DNA from: Bacteroidales bacterium
GTDB taxonomy: Bacteria > Bacteroidota > Bacteroidia > Bacteroidales > UBA932
DNA: 64,000 nucleotides
Assembly: GCA_017430365.1 (NCBI GenBank)
Contig: JAFRNC010000004.1
Coordinates: 310,001 to 374,000 of the forward strand
Direction of reading: 5' to 3'
Part shown: piece after piece, positions 24,843-33,960 of the stretch
Numbering within the stretch: position 1 is the stretch's first letter
Layout of the letters: the number at the start of each line of letters is the position of its first letter
The notes under the pieces: generated by a model
Told to the model about the DNA's origin: nothing
The model's database searches: none
What the model saw: only the letters and a program-made list of their open reading frames with translations
Program-made: the position numbers and the translations under genes

Positions 24843-26147
24843 CTATTGGCCGTTTACCGGTGTAAGCCGGTAGACGGCCACGTCGTGTGAGCCCACTACT
24901 GTCGAAACCGGATTCTGGACCATCTGCCTGCGCAGTTTGCCTTTCCCCTTCACCAACGTGGTGAAAGGCTTTGCGGAAGTATTCCAGAGATCCCTGGCAC
25001 GGTAGTTCACATTGGCGAAATCGGTGCGACGGCCGCTGAGTTCGTCATCCACCTCAAGCGATGCCCAGTCGATGGTGACGGTGGCGGGCGCTTCGCCTAT
25101 GTTCAGGATGCAGAAGGCCCAGTCGCCGCCTTCAAGGGGCTTGAACCAGTACTGGATGTCCCCTTCCTTTTTCAGGCGGAGTCCCTGGATTCCGAGACGG
25201 TCCTGGTCGATGGCGATAACATCCTTGTTCGTTATGGTCGCTAGCGTCTCAGGCGTCATGTCGGTAATGTCGTTCCCGAGGATGAGGGGAGCGGCCATCA
25301 TGCACCACAGCGTAAAATGTGCCCGGTCTTCTGCCGCGGTCATTCCGTTGCCCACCTCGAGCATGTCGGGGTCGTTCCAGTGGCCGGGGCCGGCATACTG
25401 GCGCAGCGGCTCGTTCATGTCTACGATAGGCATCACTCCGAGAGGGGTCCAGAGACGGTTTCCGTTTTCATCATAACGTTGCGGAATGGCAAGGAAACCG
25501 ACGCCGATGTCTCCGGTGGTACGCCAGGAATGACCGACTTCCGCAGCCCATTCCCAGGGTTTGCTGCTTCCCCATTCGCACATGCTGAAGAAGATAGGAC
25601 GGCCTGCCCAGCGGAGGGCGTCGCGCATCAGGGCGTAAGCACCCTTGGGGTTGATGTTGCTGGTATAGCACCAGTCATATTTAAGGTAGTCGACTCCCCA
25701 TTTCGCATAGGTGAAGGCATCCTGGTACTCATGTCCGAGGCTCCCGGTGTAGCAGGCGCAGGTATTGGTACCGGCATCGCTGTAAATGCCGAGTTTCATG
25801 CCTTTCGAATGGAGATAATCAGCCAGGGCTTTCATGCCGGAAGGGAACTTCTCACTGTCTTCGTGGACGAAGCCCTGCGCGTCGCGTTCCCCGTGCCATC
25901 CGTCGTCCAGGTTGAGATACACATAGCCGGCGTCGACAAGTCCCAGCTCGACCATCTTGTCGGCGATGTCTTTGATGAGTGTCTCGTTGATCTCAGTCTG
26001 GAATTTGTTCCATGAGCTCCATCCCATCTGAGGGGTCTCGGCAAGCCCCTCCCACTTGGGCAGATTTCCGTCGGGTTTGCGTTCCTGCGAAAATGCAGGC
26101 AGGATTGCCAGCACAAGCGCCGCAATCAGCAGTATGGTCTTTTTCAT
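24843..26147 (-). CDS. GH27 alpha-galactosidase, secreted
   Basis: A 434-residue protein with a Sec signal (MKKTILLIAALVLAILPAFS). The GH27 catalytic barrel has PQMGWSSWNKF, YLNLDDGWHG, YLKYDWCY with nucleophile Asp158, and GHWNDPDMLEVGNG with the acid/base aspartate near 259-261. A C-terminal beta-sandwich follows (about 330-434). It would remove terminal alpha-linked galactose from galactomannan side chains, raffinose-type sugars or host glycans. It lies between the esterase remnant and a RAYT gene, near a LacI regulator, and is monocistronic. A promoter-like TATATTTG (minus, 26176-26183) lies 29 bases upstream. No regulator site is obvious. Confidence 0.93.
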   Translation of the reverse strand: MKKTILLIAALVLAILPAFSQERKPDGNLPKWEGLAETPQMGWSSWNKFQTEINETLIKDIADKMVELGLVDAGYVYLNLDDGWHGERDAQGFVHEDSEKFPSGMKALADYLHSKGMKLGIYSDAGTNTCACYTGSLGHEYQDAFTYAKWGVDYLKYDWCYTSNINPKGAYALMRDALRWAGRPIFFSMCEWGSSKPWEWAAEVGHSWRTTGDIGVGFLAIPQRYDENGNRLWTPLGVMPIVDMNEPLRQYAGPGHWNDPDMLEVGNGMTAAEDRAHFTLWCMMAAPLILGNDITDMTPETLATITNKDVIAIDQDRLGIQGLRLKKEGDIQYWFKPLEGGDWAFCILNIGEAPATVTIDWASLEVDDELSGRRTDFANVNYRARDLWNTSAKPFTTLVKGKGKLRRQMVQNPVSTVVGSHDVAVYRLTPVNGQ

Positions 26148-26175
26148 ATCTTTGATGATTATTCGTTTCGTACTT

Positions 26176-26183
26176 CAAATATA
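26176..26183 (-). promoter_or_regulatory. Promoter -7 element of the GH27 gene
   Basis: TATATTTG on the minus strand, 29 bases from the start codon. A TTTG at the usual -33 distance is not clear, so strength is uncertain. Confidence 0.5.
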
Positions 26184-26283
26184 ACAAATAAACATCTACG
26201 ATATGACATCATGCGCAATACGTCTAACCTAATAATCAGAGTCCATCACATCCTTTACGACATCGCTGTCAGCCCCCTCTCCC

Positions 26284-26317
26284 ATGGACAACGCTCCCAT
26301 AATGGCCCCGGTGTCCA
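26284..26317. repeat. REP-like imperfect hairpin upstream of the RAYT gene
   Basis: Within the gene-poor stretch 26148-26463, ATGGACAAC (26284-26292) can pair through its TGGACA core with TGTCCA (26312-26317). The same ATGGACAACG word recurs in a better hairpin downstream of the transposase-like gene (27505-27539). The rest of this stretch holds only the two promoters and no open frame I would call. Confidence 0.4.
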
Positions 26318-26397
26318 CAGTAAGTGGTGATTATCAATCACAGAGTGATCTGACCGTGGATTAAGAATTTGGGGTTAGTGATAAAAACGATTATCTC

Positions 26398-26428
26398 TTG
26401 ACATAGGGCACATGACGTATTATCTTTG
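26398..26428 (+). promoter_or_regulatory. Promoter of the RAYT gene
   Basis: TATCTTTG at 26421-26428 with TTG at 26398-26400, 20 bases apart, fits the Bacteroidetes consensus. The start codon follows at 26464. Confidence 0.5.
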
Positions 26429-26463
26429 CATGTGAGCAGCCATAAGCGGCGCAGGATTTGAAG

Positions 26464-27435
26464 ATGAGGATTGAACAGGAACTGCTCAGGCAGATAGTTA
26501 TCGACTTGGGACTCAACGTCCCTTTCTCCAAGGGTCAGACAATCAAGGTAAGGAATTGCTGGCATTTCAGCACCGACGGGAATGCCGTCGATGCCATGTT
26601 CATGGGAGACGACGATTTCATCGCCGGGATGAACCGTACTTATATCACTGTCCAAGGATATCATGTTGTCATCCTGGCTTTTTCACTGATGGATACCCAC
26701 GTCCATTTTATCCTATACGGGACTTTCGAAGAATGCAATCGTTTCATGCACGACTATGTCCGAAGGACATCACGGCACATCGCCATCCATCATGGAGAAA
26801 ACAACAAGCTTGCCGGCGTACCGATCCATCATCAAGTGGTAGACGATGATTTCTATCTTAAAACCGTCATCTGCTACACCATCAAGAATGCACCTGCGGG
26901 CGGAATCCCCTACATGGGATGGGACTATCCATGGTCAAGCGGCCCGCTGTATTTCAGGCGATCCGGCAATTGGGGATCCCCGACGTGGTTGGATAAAATG
27001 GACGGACATGTTGATTCGCTATATGGAATTAATGTAAATCAGCAGCGCGGGATACTACATACGCGCAACATCCCTGACGATAAGGTCCCTATGATCGGGA
27101 ACCTGGTGTTCCCCGGCGCCTATGTGGCATTTGAACTGGTTGAACGGCTGTTCAAGACCTGCAAGAGTTTCAACTATTTCCTATGCGTCTCAAAGGAGGA
27201 CGATGTGGATGCCCGCGGCGGCAGATTATCTTTTCTGTCAATCCCCATGCAGGAAATGAGGCAGCATAAGCAGGAACTCTGCCATGAAATGTTCGGAACC
27301 GGCAGCATAAAAAATCTGTCGGTTCAACAACGGCTGAAACTGGCCAGGGTCCTGCGCGCCCGTTACAACAGTTCGCTTAAACAGATTGTACGTCTTACCG
27401 GATTGGTATATGACGAAGTCAAAGACATTATTTAA
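26464..27435 (+). CDS. REP-associated tyrosine transposase-like protein (Y1/HUH, RAYT)
   Basis: A 323-residue protein. MDTHVHFILYG contains the HxH pair of HUH nucleases of the IS200/REP-transposase (Y1_Tnp) family. A downstream tyrosine in HDYVRRTSRHIA is the candidate nucleophile. The N-terminal part has a strand of the same fold (GYHVVILAFSL), and the C-terminal region is helical, ending in a helix-turn-helix-like RLTGLVYDEVKDII. RAYTs are single-copy, non-autonomous relatives of IS200 transposases that act on REP palindromes. Here the gene is flanked by short hairpins sharing ATGGACAAC. I start it at ATG 26464. Confidence 0.75.
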   Translation: MRIEQELLRQIVIDLGLNVPFSKGQTIKVRNCWHFSTDGNAVDAMFMGDDDFIAGMNRTYITVQGYHVVILAFSLMDTHVHFILYGTFEECNRFMHDYVRRTSRHIAIHHGENNKLAGVPIHHQVVDDDFYLKTVICYTIKNAPAGGIPYMGWDYPWSSGPLYFRRSGNWGSPTWLDKMDGHVDSLYGINVNQQRGILHTRNIPDDKVPMIGNLVFPGAYVAFELVERLFKTCKSFNYFLCVSKEDDVDARGGRLSFLSIPMQEMRQHKQELCHEMFGTGSIKNLSVQQRLKLARVLRARYNSSLKQIVRLTGLVYDEVKDII

Positions 27436-27504
27436 GCGGACTCAATAAACAGAACTTTGGTATCCACAATGAGCACTCATTCATGCCCCTATCCGCCATT
27501 TGTG

Positions 27505-27539
27505 ATGGACAACGGGGACGAAAAGCCATGGTTGTCCAT
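27505..27539. repeat. REP-like hairpin downstream of the RAYT gene
   Basis: A perfect 9-base inverted repeat, ATGGACAAC (27505-27513) and GTTGTCCAT (27531-27539), with a 17-base loop. The left arm repeats the word seen at 26284-26292 on the other side of the transposase-like gene. Confidence 0.5.
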
Positions 27540-27612
27540 GAACAATCATAGAACATGGCTCTGGCAAAGCAATGCTGTGGACATCCCTTTTCAGGTTGTG
27601 CACCGAGACCGC

Positions 27613-28692
27613 TTAATAGTCGTCAACGTTGCTGCGGGAAAGGATGTCCATGTGCAGATAGTTGTCCCTCCTCTCCGGCTCCTTGTTCAGGGCCAGGTAA
27701 TCGACCAGGGAATTTATGGCCAGGCGCGTCTGCTCGTCGGTATGCTGCGTGATGAGATACTTTATGGCGCCGCGACGCAGGGCTGAAAGGTTGTCGTCCA
27801 GATTGTCGAAGCCGACGACCCTGGGCATGTCTCCGCCACAAATCGCTTCGAGCGCCGGAGCGATCAGATGCACCCTGGAATTGAACATGGCTACGTGGGT
27901 GATTCCGGGATTGGCCTTGAAAAAGTCCGCCAGGGTGGATTCGATTCCCCAGGGATCGTGGGGATTGATGAATACGCTGCGGATCTCCACGTCAGGATAG
28001 TGCTCCGCCATATAATCCATGAAACCCTCCCTGCGGGTCCTCGTCGGATCGGTTTTCCTCTGCCGGTCCCTTTCAATCCTGACGAGAGCCACCTTCATCC
28101 GGCAGGATGATTCAGGAACGGAAGATATCGAGTCGAACAGGAGTTCGGCGCAGAGGGAGCCGCTTTTATACATAGGCATCCCGTAGAACGTGAGATATCC
28201 GTCCTCCTCCAGCCTGGTGTCCACATAAGAATAAGGTATGCCGCGTTCACGGAGGGTTGCGGTCAGGATGGCGGTCTCATGACGGAAAACAGGCGCCAGC
28301 ACGACCGCCGACGGAGAAAGTTCCAGAAGCCGGGTGCAGGCATTGCGGAACGATTCGATGTCATACTGGTCATACAGGATCTTTTCGATATCCACGTTGA
28401 AGGTCCGTGCATAGCCGACGGCCTGGTTCGCGCCACGGTCGGCCATCTCCCAATACTCCCCCTTACGGAAGTTCGGGAGCAGCAAGGCAAGGACCCGCCC
28501 TTTGCCGTGGGCAAGGATAGAGGCATAGATATTGGGTTTATACCCGATCTCCTTGATGACCCGCATCACGTCGTCGTGACTCTTTTTCGAAATTTCTCCC
28601 CTGTTATGGATCACGCGGTCCACGGTACCGCGCGAGACCCCGGCCATCCTGGCCACATCCTTAAGCGTGATTTTTCCTGATTCTTCTTTCAT
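27613..28692 (-). CDS. LacI-family transcriptional regulator
   Basis: A 359-residue regulator. The N-terminal LacI helix-turn-helix reads ITLKDVARMAGVSRGTVDRV with the hinge GYKPNIYASILAHGKG. A periplasmic-binding-protein-like sensor domain fills the rest (VLALLLPNF, DGYLTFYGMPMYKSGSLCAE, PRVVGFDNLDDN). I start it at MKEESGKITL, 28 bases after the -7 element; the longer frame upstream would read through the operator. It is divergent from the SusC/SusD locus at 28920, and a paired LacI-type palindrome lies between the two promoters. It probably controls its own gene and the glycan locus in response to a sugar. Confidence 0.92.
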   Translation of the reverse strand: MKEESGKITLKDVARMAGVSRGTVDRVIHNRGEISKKSHDDVMRVIKEIGYKPNIYASILAHGKGRVLALLLPNFRKGEYWEMADRGANQAVGYARTFNVDIEKILYDQYDIESFRNACTRLLELSPSAVVLAPVFRHETAILTATLRERGIPYSYVDTRLEEDGYLTFYGMPMYKSGSLCAELLFDSISSVPESSCRMKVALVRIERDRQRKTDPTRTRREGFMDYMAEHYPDVEIRSVFINPHDPWGIESTLADFFKANPGITHVAMFNSRVHLIAPALEAICGGDMPRVVGFDNLDDNLSALRRGAIKYLITQHTDEQTRLAINSLVDYLALNKEPERRDNYLHMDILSRSNVDDY

Positions 28693-28720
28693 TGCCGTCT
28701 CCTTTCCCGACCTTGCTTTG

Positions 28721-28728
28721 CAAATATA
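28721..28728 (-). promoter_or_regulatory. Promoter -7 element of the lacI-family gene
   Basis: TATATTTG on the minus strand, 28 bases from the chosen start codon. This supports the shorter reading of the regulator. Confidence 0.55.
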
Positions 28729-28757
28729 GGCTTTTTTTCGGAAAAACAACAGCCCCG

Positions 28758-28793
28758 CTGTGCACGTGCACGGCAATTCGTGCACGTGCACAG
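28758..28793. promoter_or_regulatory. Paired LacI-type operator between divergent promoters
   Basis: A perfect inverted repeat: CTGTGCACGTGCACG (28758-28772), 6-base spacer, CGTGCACGTGCACAG (28779-28793). Each arm contains TGCACGTGCA, itself a palindrome with the central CG typical of LacI-family sites. The two centres are 20 bases apart, about two helical turns. It lies 35 bases upstream of the SusC -33 element. Confidence 0.75.
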
Positions 28794-28827
28794 CACTATA
28801 TTTCAGGTATTTATACTTAATGAACTA

Positions 28828-28858
28828 TTTGTTTTCCCGGTTTTAATTCGTATCTTTG
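28828..28858 (+). promoter_or_regulatory. Promoter of the second SusCD locus
   Basis: TTTG (28828-28831) and TATCTTTG (28851-28858) are separated by 19 bases, a full match to the Bacteroidetes consensus. A 61-base leader precedes the susC start codon. Confidence 0.75.
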
Positions 28859-28919
28859 TATAGATACTGAAACAATCAGACACAATTATCATAAACTAAA
28901 GTATCCTAAAAAATCTCTT

Positions 28920-31900
28920 ATGACACAAAGCAAAAACTCCCGGAAGAGATACGCATTCATTGCGCGTCTCTTTGTCGTCGCAGCCTTGCTTGTGTCTGCC
29001 GGTTTCCAGCAGGCATACGCACAGACACTCGACGTAAGGGGCACCGTGGTCTCGGCGACCGACGGCCTGCCCGTAATCGGAGCTTCTGTGATGGAGAAAG
29101 GGACTTCCAACGGAACTGTCGCTTCTACCGACGGTACCTACCAGATCCGCGTAAGGCGCGGAGCCGTGCTGGTGGTATCGGCCATCGGTTTTGAGACCCA
29201 GGAGGTAGAAGTAACGTCAGCCCGTGCGGATGTCATTCTCGCAGAAGACAATCTTTGGCTCAACGACGCAGTCGTCATCGGCTACGGCGTGCAGAAGAAG
29301 AAACTCGTCACCGGTTCCACCGTCCAGGTCAAGGGTGACGACGTGTCCAAGCTGAACACCGTCGACGTGCTCGGCGCACTGCAGAGCCAGTCCCCCGGTG
29401 TGAGCATCACCCAGAACAGCGGTTTCCTCGGTGCAGGGTTCAAGGTCAACATCCGCGGCCTCGGCACCACCGGTGATTCGTCGCCTCTCTATGTCGTTGA
29501 CGGTGTGGCGAACGGCAGTATCTCCGCCCTCAACCCCGCCGACATCGAATCTATCGATGTCCTCAAGGACGCCGCCTCCGCGGCCATCTACGGTGCCCGT
29601 GCTGCAAACGGCGTCATCCTGGTCACTACCAAGAAAGGTAAGGCCGGACAGTCTTACGTCTCCTATGACGGATACTACGGACTTCAGAATCTCTACAAGA
29701 TTCCGACTATCCTCAATGCATCCGAATACATGGCCATTCAGGACGAATCACGCGTCATGGACGGTCTGGAGCCTTACAACTGGAGCAATTACATTCCGGC
29801 GGCCACGCTCTCATCCATCGCGAACGGCTCATGGAACGGCACCAACTGGCTCAAGGAGATCATCAACCACAACGCTCCCGTCATGAGCCACGCTGTAACC
29901 GTGGCGGGCGGTTCCGACCGCGGGGTCTATTCCCTCGGTCTGGGCTACCTCGACCAGGAAGCCACGATGGGCGTACCCTCCGCCATCCCCGAGATGCGCC
30001 GTTACAATCTCCGCATCAACAACGAATACACTGTGTTCAGGAAAAACAACCTCGACATCCTCAAGGTCGGCGAGACCCTGAACTACCGCTATTCGGAAAC
30101 CGACGGTTCGTTCGCCACTGGCGGCATCTACTGGAACGGCCTTCACAACATGCTCGTGATGAGCCCGCTGCAGTATGCCTACAATGACGACGGAACCTAT
30201 CATGTCCGCAAGGACGGTGACGGGTACAACTGGGATACCGCCAACGGCGCCTCCAAGAACCCTATCGCCTACATGGACTACAACATGAACCAGAACCGGA
30301 GCAAGTCGCACTATATGCAGGCCAGCGTCTACGCAGATCTCCAGCCGCTGAAGAACCTCCACATCAGGAGCCAGTTCGGCTATCTGATGGGTGCCAGCAG
30401 CTACCGCTCCTACATCCCTGAATACGACCTCGACATCACCGCCCAGCGCACGCAGGACGGCGTTTCGCAGTCGATGTCGCTCTACAACCGCTGGAGCTGG
30501 GAAAACACCGCCAGCTACGGACTCGACATCGCCGACCACCGTATCGACATGCTGGTCGGTTCGACTCTCGAGAAATGGGGATTCGGCGAATCGATGAGCG
30601 CCACCAACGTGAACTCGAACTTCAACGACCTGGAGCATGCCTACCTCTCCAACGTATCGACCACTCCCGGTCCCGCGGCATCCATCAGCGGTTCCCCTTC
30701 AAGCCAGGGTTCCCTCGCCTCCTTCTTCGCCCGTGCGAACTGGAACTGGAGAGAAACCTACATGGCTTCCGCGACTCTCCGCGCCGACGGTTCCTCGACC
30801 TTCGCACGCGGCAACCGCTGGGGTATCTTCCCCTCCGCTTCCGTGGGCTGGGTCGTCTCGAACGAACCCTGGATGTCTCCTCTCAAGGGCGGCGTGGATT
30901 TCTTCAAGCTCCGCGCTTCCTGGGGCCAGAACGGTAACTGCAACGTGGCCGGCTTCCAGTATCTCTCGCTCGTGACCTCCAACAACGGCTACGGCGGATA
31001 CGTATTCGGCGACACGCTCACCGACCGCGCCACCGGCACCTATGCCTACATGATCACCAACCCCGACCTGAAGTGGGAGACTTCCGAGCAGCTCGACCTC
31101 GGTTTCGACGCCCGTTTCTTCAAGAACCGCCTCGGCGTCGAGTTCGACTGGTACCGCAAGATGACCAAGGACTGGCTCGTCGTCGCGCCCGTTCTCTACT
31201 CCTACGGAGCAAACGCCCCGTACATCAACGGCGGTAACGTGCTCAACTCCGGTGTCGAGCTCGCCATGCACTGGAACGACAATATCGGCGACTTCTTCTA
31301 CGGCCTAAACGTGAACGGCACCTACAACAAGAACCGCGTCACCAAGATCGCCAACGCCGACGGAATCATCCACGGCAACGGCAGCATCCCGTGGGAAGGT
31401 GCTGAAGAGTTGTTCCGCGCTGAAGTGGGCTACCCCATCGGCTTCTTCTACGGCTACAAGACGGCCGGCGTATTCCAGAACCAGGCTGAGATCGACGCCT
31501 ATACCGGCGCCAAGATCAACGGTGCCAACACCGTACCCGGTGACGTGATCTTCGTCGACACGAACAACGACGGCGCAATCGACGCCAGCGACCGTACCAT
31601 GATCGGCGACCCGCACCCCGACTTCACGCTCGGCGCTTCCCTGAACTTCGAGTTCAAGGGATTCGACCTCTCGGTCACGGGCTTCGGTGCATTCGGCCAG
31701 CAGATCTTCAAGTGCTACCGCGACTTCTCAGCATCACCTCTTGCCAACTTCACCACCGACATCTACAAGAGGTGGACCGGCGAGGGTTCCTCCAACTTCT
31801 ATCCCCGCCTGTCGAGCTCCTCAAGCTACAACTGGAACCGCATTTCCACCCTGTACATCGAGGACAGCGATTATTTCAAGATCCAGAACATAACGTTCGG

Positions 31901-32108
31901 ATACAATATCGCAAAGGCTTTCAGGAACTTCCCTCTGCAGACCCTGAGGATCTACGTTTCCGCCCAGAACCTGTACACCTTCACGAAGTACTCCGGAATG
32001 GATCCGGAAATCGGTTATGGCGACGACTACGGATGGGCCCAGGGCATCGACCTTGGATACTATCCCAGCTCACGCAATTTCCTCGTAGGTCTCAGCATTA
32101 AATTCTAA
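28920..32108 (+). CDS. susC-like: SusC/RagA-family TonB-dependent outer-membrane transporter
   Basis: A 1062-residue protein with a long signal peptide ending SAGFQQAYAQ. It has a CarboxypepD_reg-like domain (VRGTVVSATDGLPVIGASVM), TonB-box/plug start (DAVVIGYGVQKKKLVTGSTV), the SusC plug signature (DAASAAIYGARAANGVILVT) and a beta-barrel ending SRNFLVGLSIKF. It is the first gene of a nine-gene plus-strand locus whose promoter lies beyond the paired operator. It would import oligosaccharides with the SusD protein 14 bases downstream. It is clearly distinct in sequence from the SusC at 6917-9985. Confidence 0.95.
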   Translation: MTQSKNSRKRYAFIARLFVVAALLVSAGFQQAYAQTLDVRGTVVSATDGLPVIGASVMEKGTSNGTVASTDGTYQIRVRRGAVLVVSAIGFETQEVEVTSARADVILAEDNLWLNDAVVIGYGVQKKKLVTGSTVQVKGDDVSKLNTVDVLGALQSQSPGVSITQNSGFLGAGFKVNIRGLGTTGDSSPLYVVDGVANGSISALNPADIESIDVLKDAASAAIYGARAANGVILVTTKKGKAGQSYVSYDGYYGLQNLYKIPTILNASEYMAIQDESRVMDGLEPYNWSNYIPAATLSSIANGSWNGTNWLKEIINHNAPVMSHAVTVAGGSDRGVYSLGLGYLDQEATMGVPSAIPEMRRYNLRINNEYTVFRKNNLDILKVGETLNYRYSETDGSFATGGIYWNGLHNMLVMSPLQYAYNDDGTYHVRKDGDGYNWDTANGASKNPIAYMDYNMNQNRSKSHYMQASVYADLQPLKNLHIRSQFGYLMGASSYRSYIPEYDLDITAQRTQDGVSQSMSLYNRWSWENTASYGLDIADHRIDMLVGSTLEKWGFGESMSATNVNSNFNDLEHAYLSNVSTTPGPAASISGSPSSQGSLASFFARANWNWRETYMASATLRADGSSTFARGNRWGIFPSASVGWVVSNEPWMSPLKGGVDFFKLRASWGQNGNCNVAGFQYLSLVTSNNGYGGYVFGDTLTDRATGTYAYMITNPDLKWETSEQLDLGFDARFFKNRLGVEFDWYRKMTKDWLVVAPVLYSYGANAPYINGGNVLNSGVELAMHWNDNIGDFFYGLNVNGTYNKNRVTKIANADGIIHGNGSIPWEGAEELFRAEVGYPIGFFYGYKTAGVFQNQAEIDAYTGAKINGANTVPGDVIFVDTNNDGAIDASDRTMIGDPHPDFTLGASLNFEFKGFDLSVTGFGAFGQQIFKCYRDFSASPLANFTTDIYKRWTGEGSSNFYPRLSSSSSYNWNRISTLYIEDSDYFKIQNITFGYNIAKAFRNFPLQTLRIYVSAQNLYTFTKYSGMDPEIGYGDDYGWAQGIDLGYYPSSRNFLVGLSIKF

Positions 32109-32122
32109 ACGGAGGACACATT

Positions 32123-33952
32123 ATGAAAAAGATATCATCGATAATCCTTACCCTGGCTGCCTTCCTGCTCCTGGCCGGTTGCGAGGACTTCCTCGACAGC
32201 AAGAACCTGACCCAGCGGACGACGGAGACCTTCCCCGAGACCGAACTCGATGCACAGCAGATGGTGACGGCCATTTACGCACACCTCCTCTACGAATCAC
32301 CCGAGTCCTCGGCTTTCTTCTATATCTCCCATCTGGCCGGTGACGACTGCCTGGGCGGCAACCTGTCGTATTCGGGCAACTGCGCGACCAACTTCCTTCT
32401 CTACAAGGACAATCTCAACAATTTCCTCGACATGTGGGACCGCGACTACACGCTCATCAACAGGGCGAACAGTGCGCTGGCCAACATGGACAACGTGAAG
32501 AACTGGTCGAGCGAAAGCGAGAAGAACAGGCTCCTCGGCGAGACCTATTTCCTCCGCGCATTCGCATACTACGAACTTGCTCAGACTTTCGGCGGCGTTC
32601 CCTTGAGGACCACTACCGAAGCAGTCAACATGCCCCGTGCAAGCGTTGACGAGGTCTATGAACTCATCGGCTCCGACCTGGCTAAAGCCATCGAACTGAT
32701 GCCCAACAGGATCTACACGCTCGGCTCCAACATGACCGGCCACGCCACCAAGGCGGCCGCCGAGGCTATGCAGGCACGCGTATTCCTGTTCTACACCGGC
32801 CGCTACGGCAAGACCGAACTCCCCAACGGGACGACGAAGTCCAAGGTCATCTCCGACCTCGAAGACTGCATCAACAACTCCGGTCACAAGCTCGTTGAAG
32901 ACCAGCGTGAACTCTGGGGCTACACCAACGACTACACCAACCAGAATACGGCCGGTTACCGTTACGGTTATACCGTGGCACACGACCTCCACTGGGTTGG
33001 CAACAGCTCGGTCGAGACTGTGTTCGCCAACAAGCACAACCTGACCTCCAACTGGACTTACACCTGGTTCTCGAACACCTTCTCGATGTTCTGCTCCCCT
33101 TCCAACGACAACCGCGACATGGCCCAGAGCTACCCGTTCAGCTTCGGCTGGGGCTGCGGTCCCGTTTCGCCCGCCCTCATCGAAGAGTGGAAGGCTTGGG
33201 ACAAGCAGCAGACCCACACCGACGGCTACACGGAGGACCCCCGCCTCAGCGGTTCCGTATGGTCCTACAATGCATACGACCCCAACAATGCGGGCAACAT
33301 CCTGATCGGCGACCGCAAACTCGATCCCAGCGAGCCGGACTACACCGTCTCCTACCGCTACTACGAGCAGACCGGTTACTTCCAGAAGAAGTACATCAAC
33401 GTCGGTGCATGGAGCGATGCCAAGGGACAGTATTTCCACTCTTTCGCAAAGGCTGAGAATCCGGACGTGACCGCCCAGACATCGGCCCAGCTGCTCCAGA
33501 CCCCCGACCTGATCCACATCCGCTTCGCCGACGTGCTCCTGATGCACTCCGAGCTTACTGAGACGGCCGACGGCATGAACCGGGTCCGCGCCAGGAGCCA
33601 CCTCGCCCCTATCGCCTACTCGCTCGAGGCCCTGAAGAACGAACGCCGATTCGAACTCGCATTTGAGGCCATCCGCTGGCCCGACATTCTCCGCTGGGCC
33701 GGTCCTACCCTTGAATCTGCCGGCGAACTCCTCAACAAGCAGACCGGATTCACCGTGATCAACGAAGGCGTCGTAACGCCGATGGTCAGGTACGATTATG
33801 CCGCCCGTCTTAAGGAGACCCAGGGCTACTGGCCCATCCCCCAGACTGAAATCGACATCGCCGGAAAGGACGATGCCGGCAACGACATTCTCGAGCAGAA
33901 TCCCGGCTGGGGATCCCAGGCTCAGTTCAATGACTGGAACAATTTTAAATAG
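32123..33952 (+). CDS. susD-like: SusD/RagB-family glycan-binding lipoprotein
   Basis: A 609-residue lipoprotein with signal MKKISSIILTLAAFLLLAGC and mature start EDFLDSKNLTQRT, typical of SusD. It has TPR-like helices (LGETYFLRAFAYYELAQTFG) and the family C-terminal block ERRFELAFEAIRWPDILRWA. It is about 80 residues longer than the other SusD here. It pairs with the SusC gene just upstream and would form the surface lid that binds the ligand of this locus. Confidence 0.95.
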   Translation: MKKISSIILTLAAFLLLAGCEDFLDSKNLTQRTTETFPETELDAQQMVTAIYAHLLYESPESSAFFYISHLAGDDCLGGNLSYSGNCATNFLLYKDNLNNFLDMWDRDYTLINRANSALANMDNVKNWSSESEKNRLLGETYFLRAFAYYELAQTFGGVPLRTTTEAVNMPRASVDEVYELIGSDLAKAIELMPNRIYTLGSNMTGHATKAAAEAMQARVFLFYTGRYGKTELPNGTTKSKVISDLEDCINNSGHKLVEDQRELWGYTNDYTNQNTAGYRYGYTVAHDLHWVGNSSVETVFANKHNLTSNWTYTWFSNTFSMFCSPSNDNRDMAQSYPFSFGWGCGPVSPALIEEWKAWDKQQTHTDGYTEDPRLSGSVWSYNAYDPNNAGNILIGDRKLDPSEPDYTVSYRYYEQTGYFQKKYINVGAWSDAKGQYFHSFAKAENPDVTAQTSAQLLQTPDLIHIRFADVLLMHSELTETADGMNRVRARSHLAPIAYSLEALKNERRFELAFEAIRWPDILRWAGPTLESAGELLNKQTGFTVINEGVVTPMVRYDYAARLKETQGYWPIPQTEIDIAGKDDAGNDILEQNPGWGSQAQFNDWNNFK

Positions 33953-33960
33953 CAGACGTC

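Noticed and set aside
24586..24873. Open frame after rmuC as a real 95-residue gene
   Set aside because: It is out of frame with the esterase-like C-terminus in the same DNA and has no family match; the remnant explanation is better.
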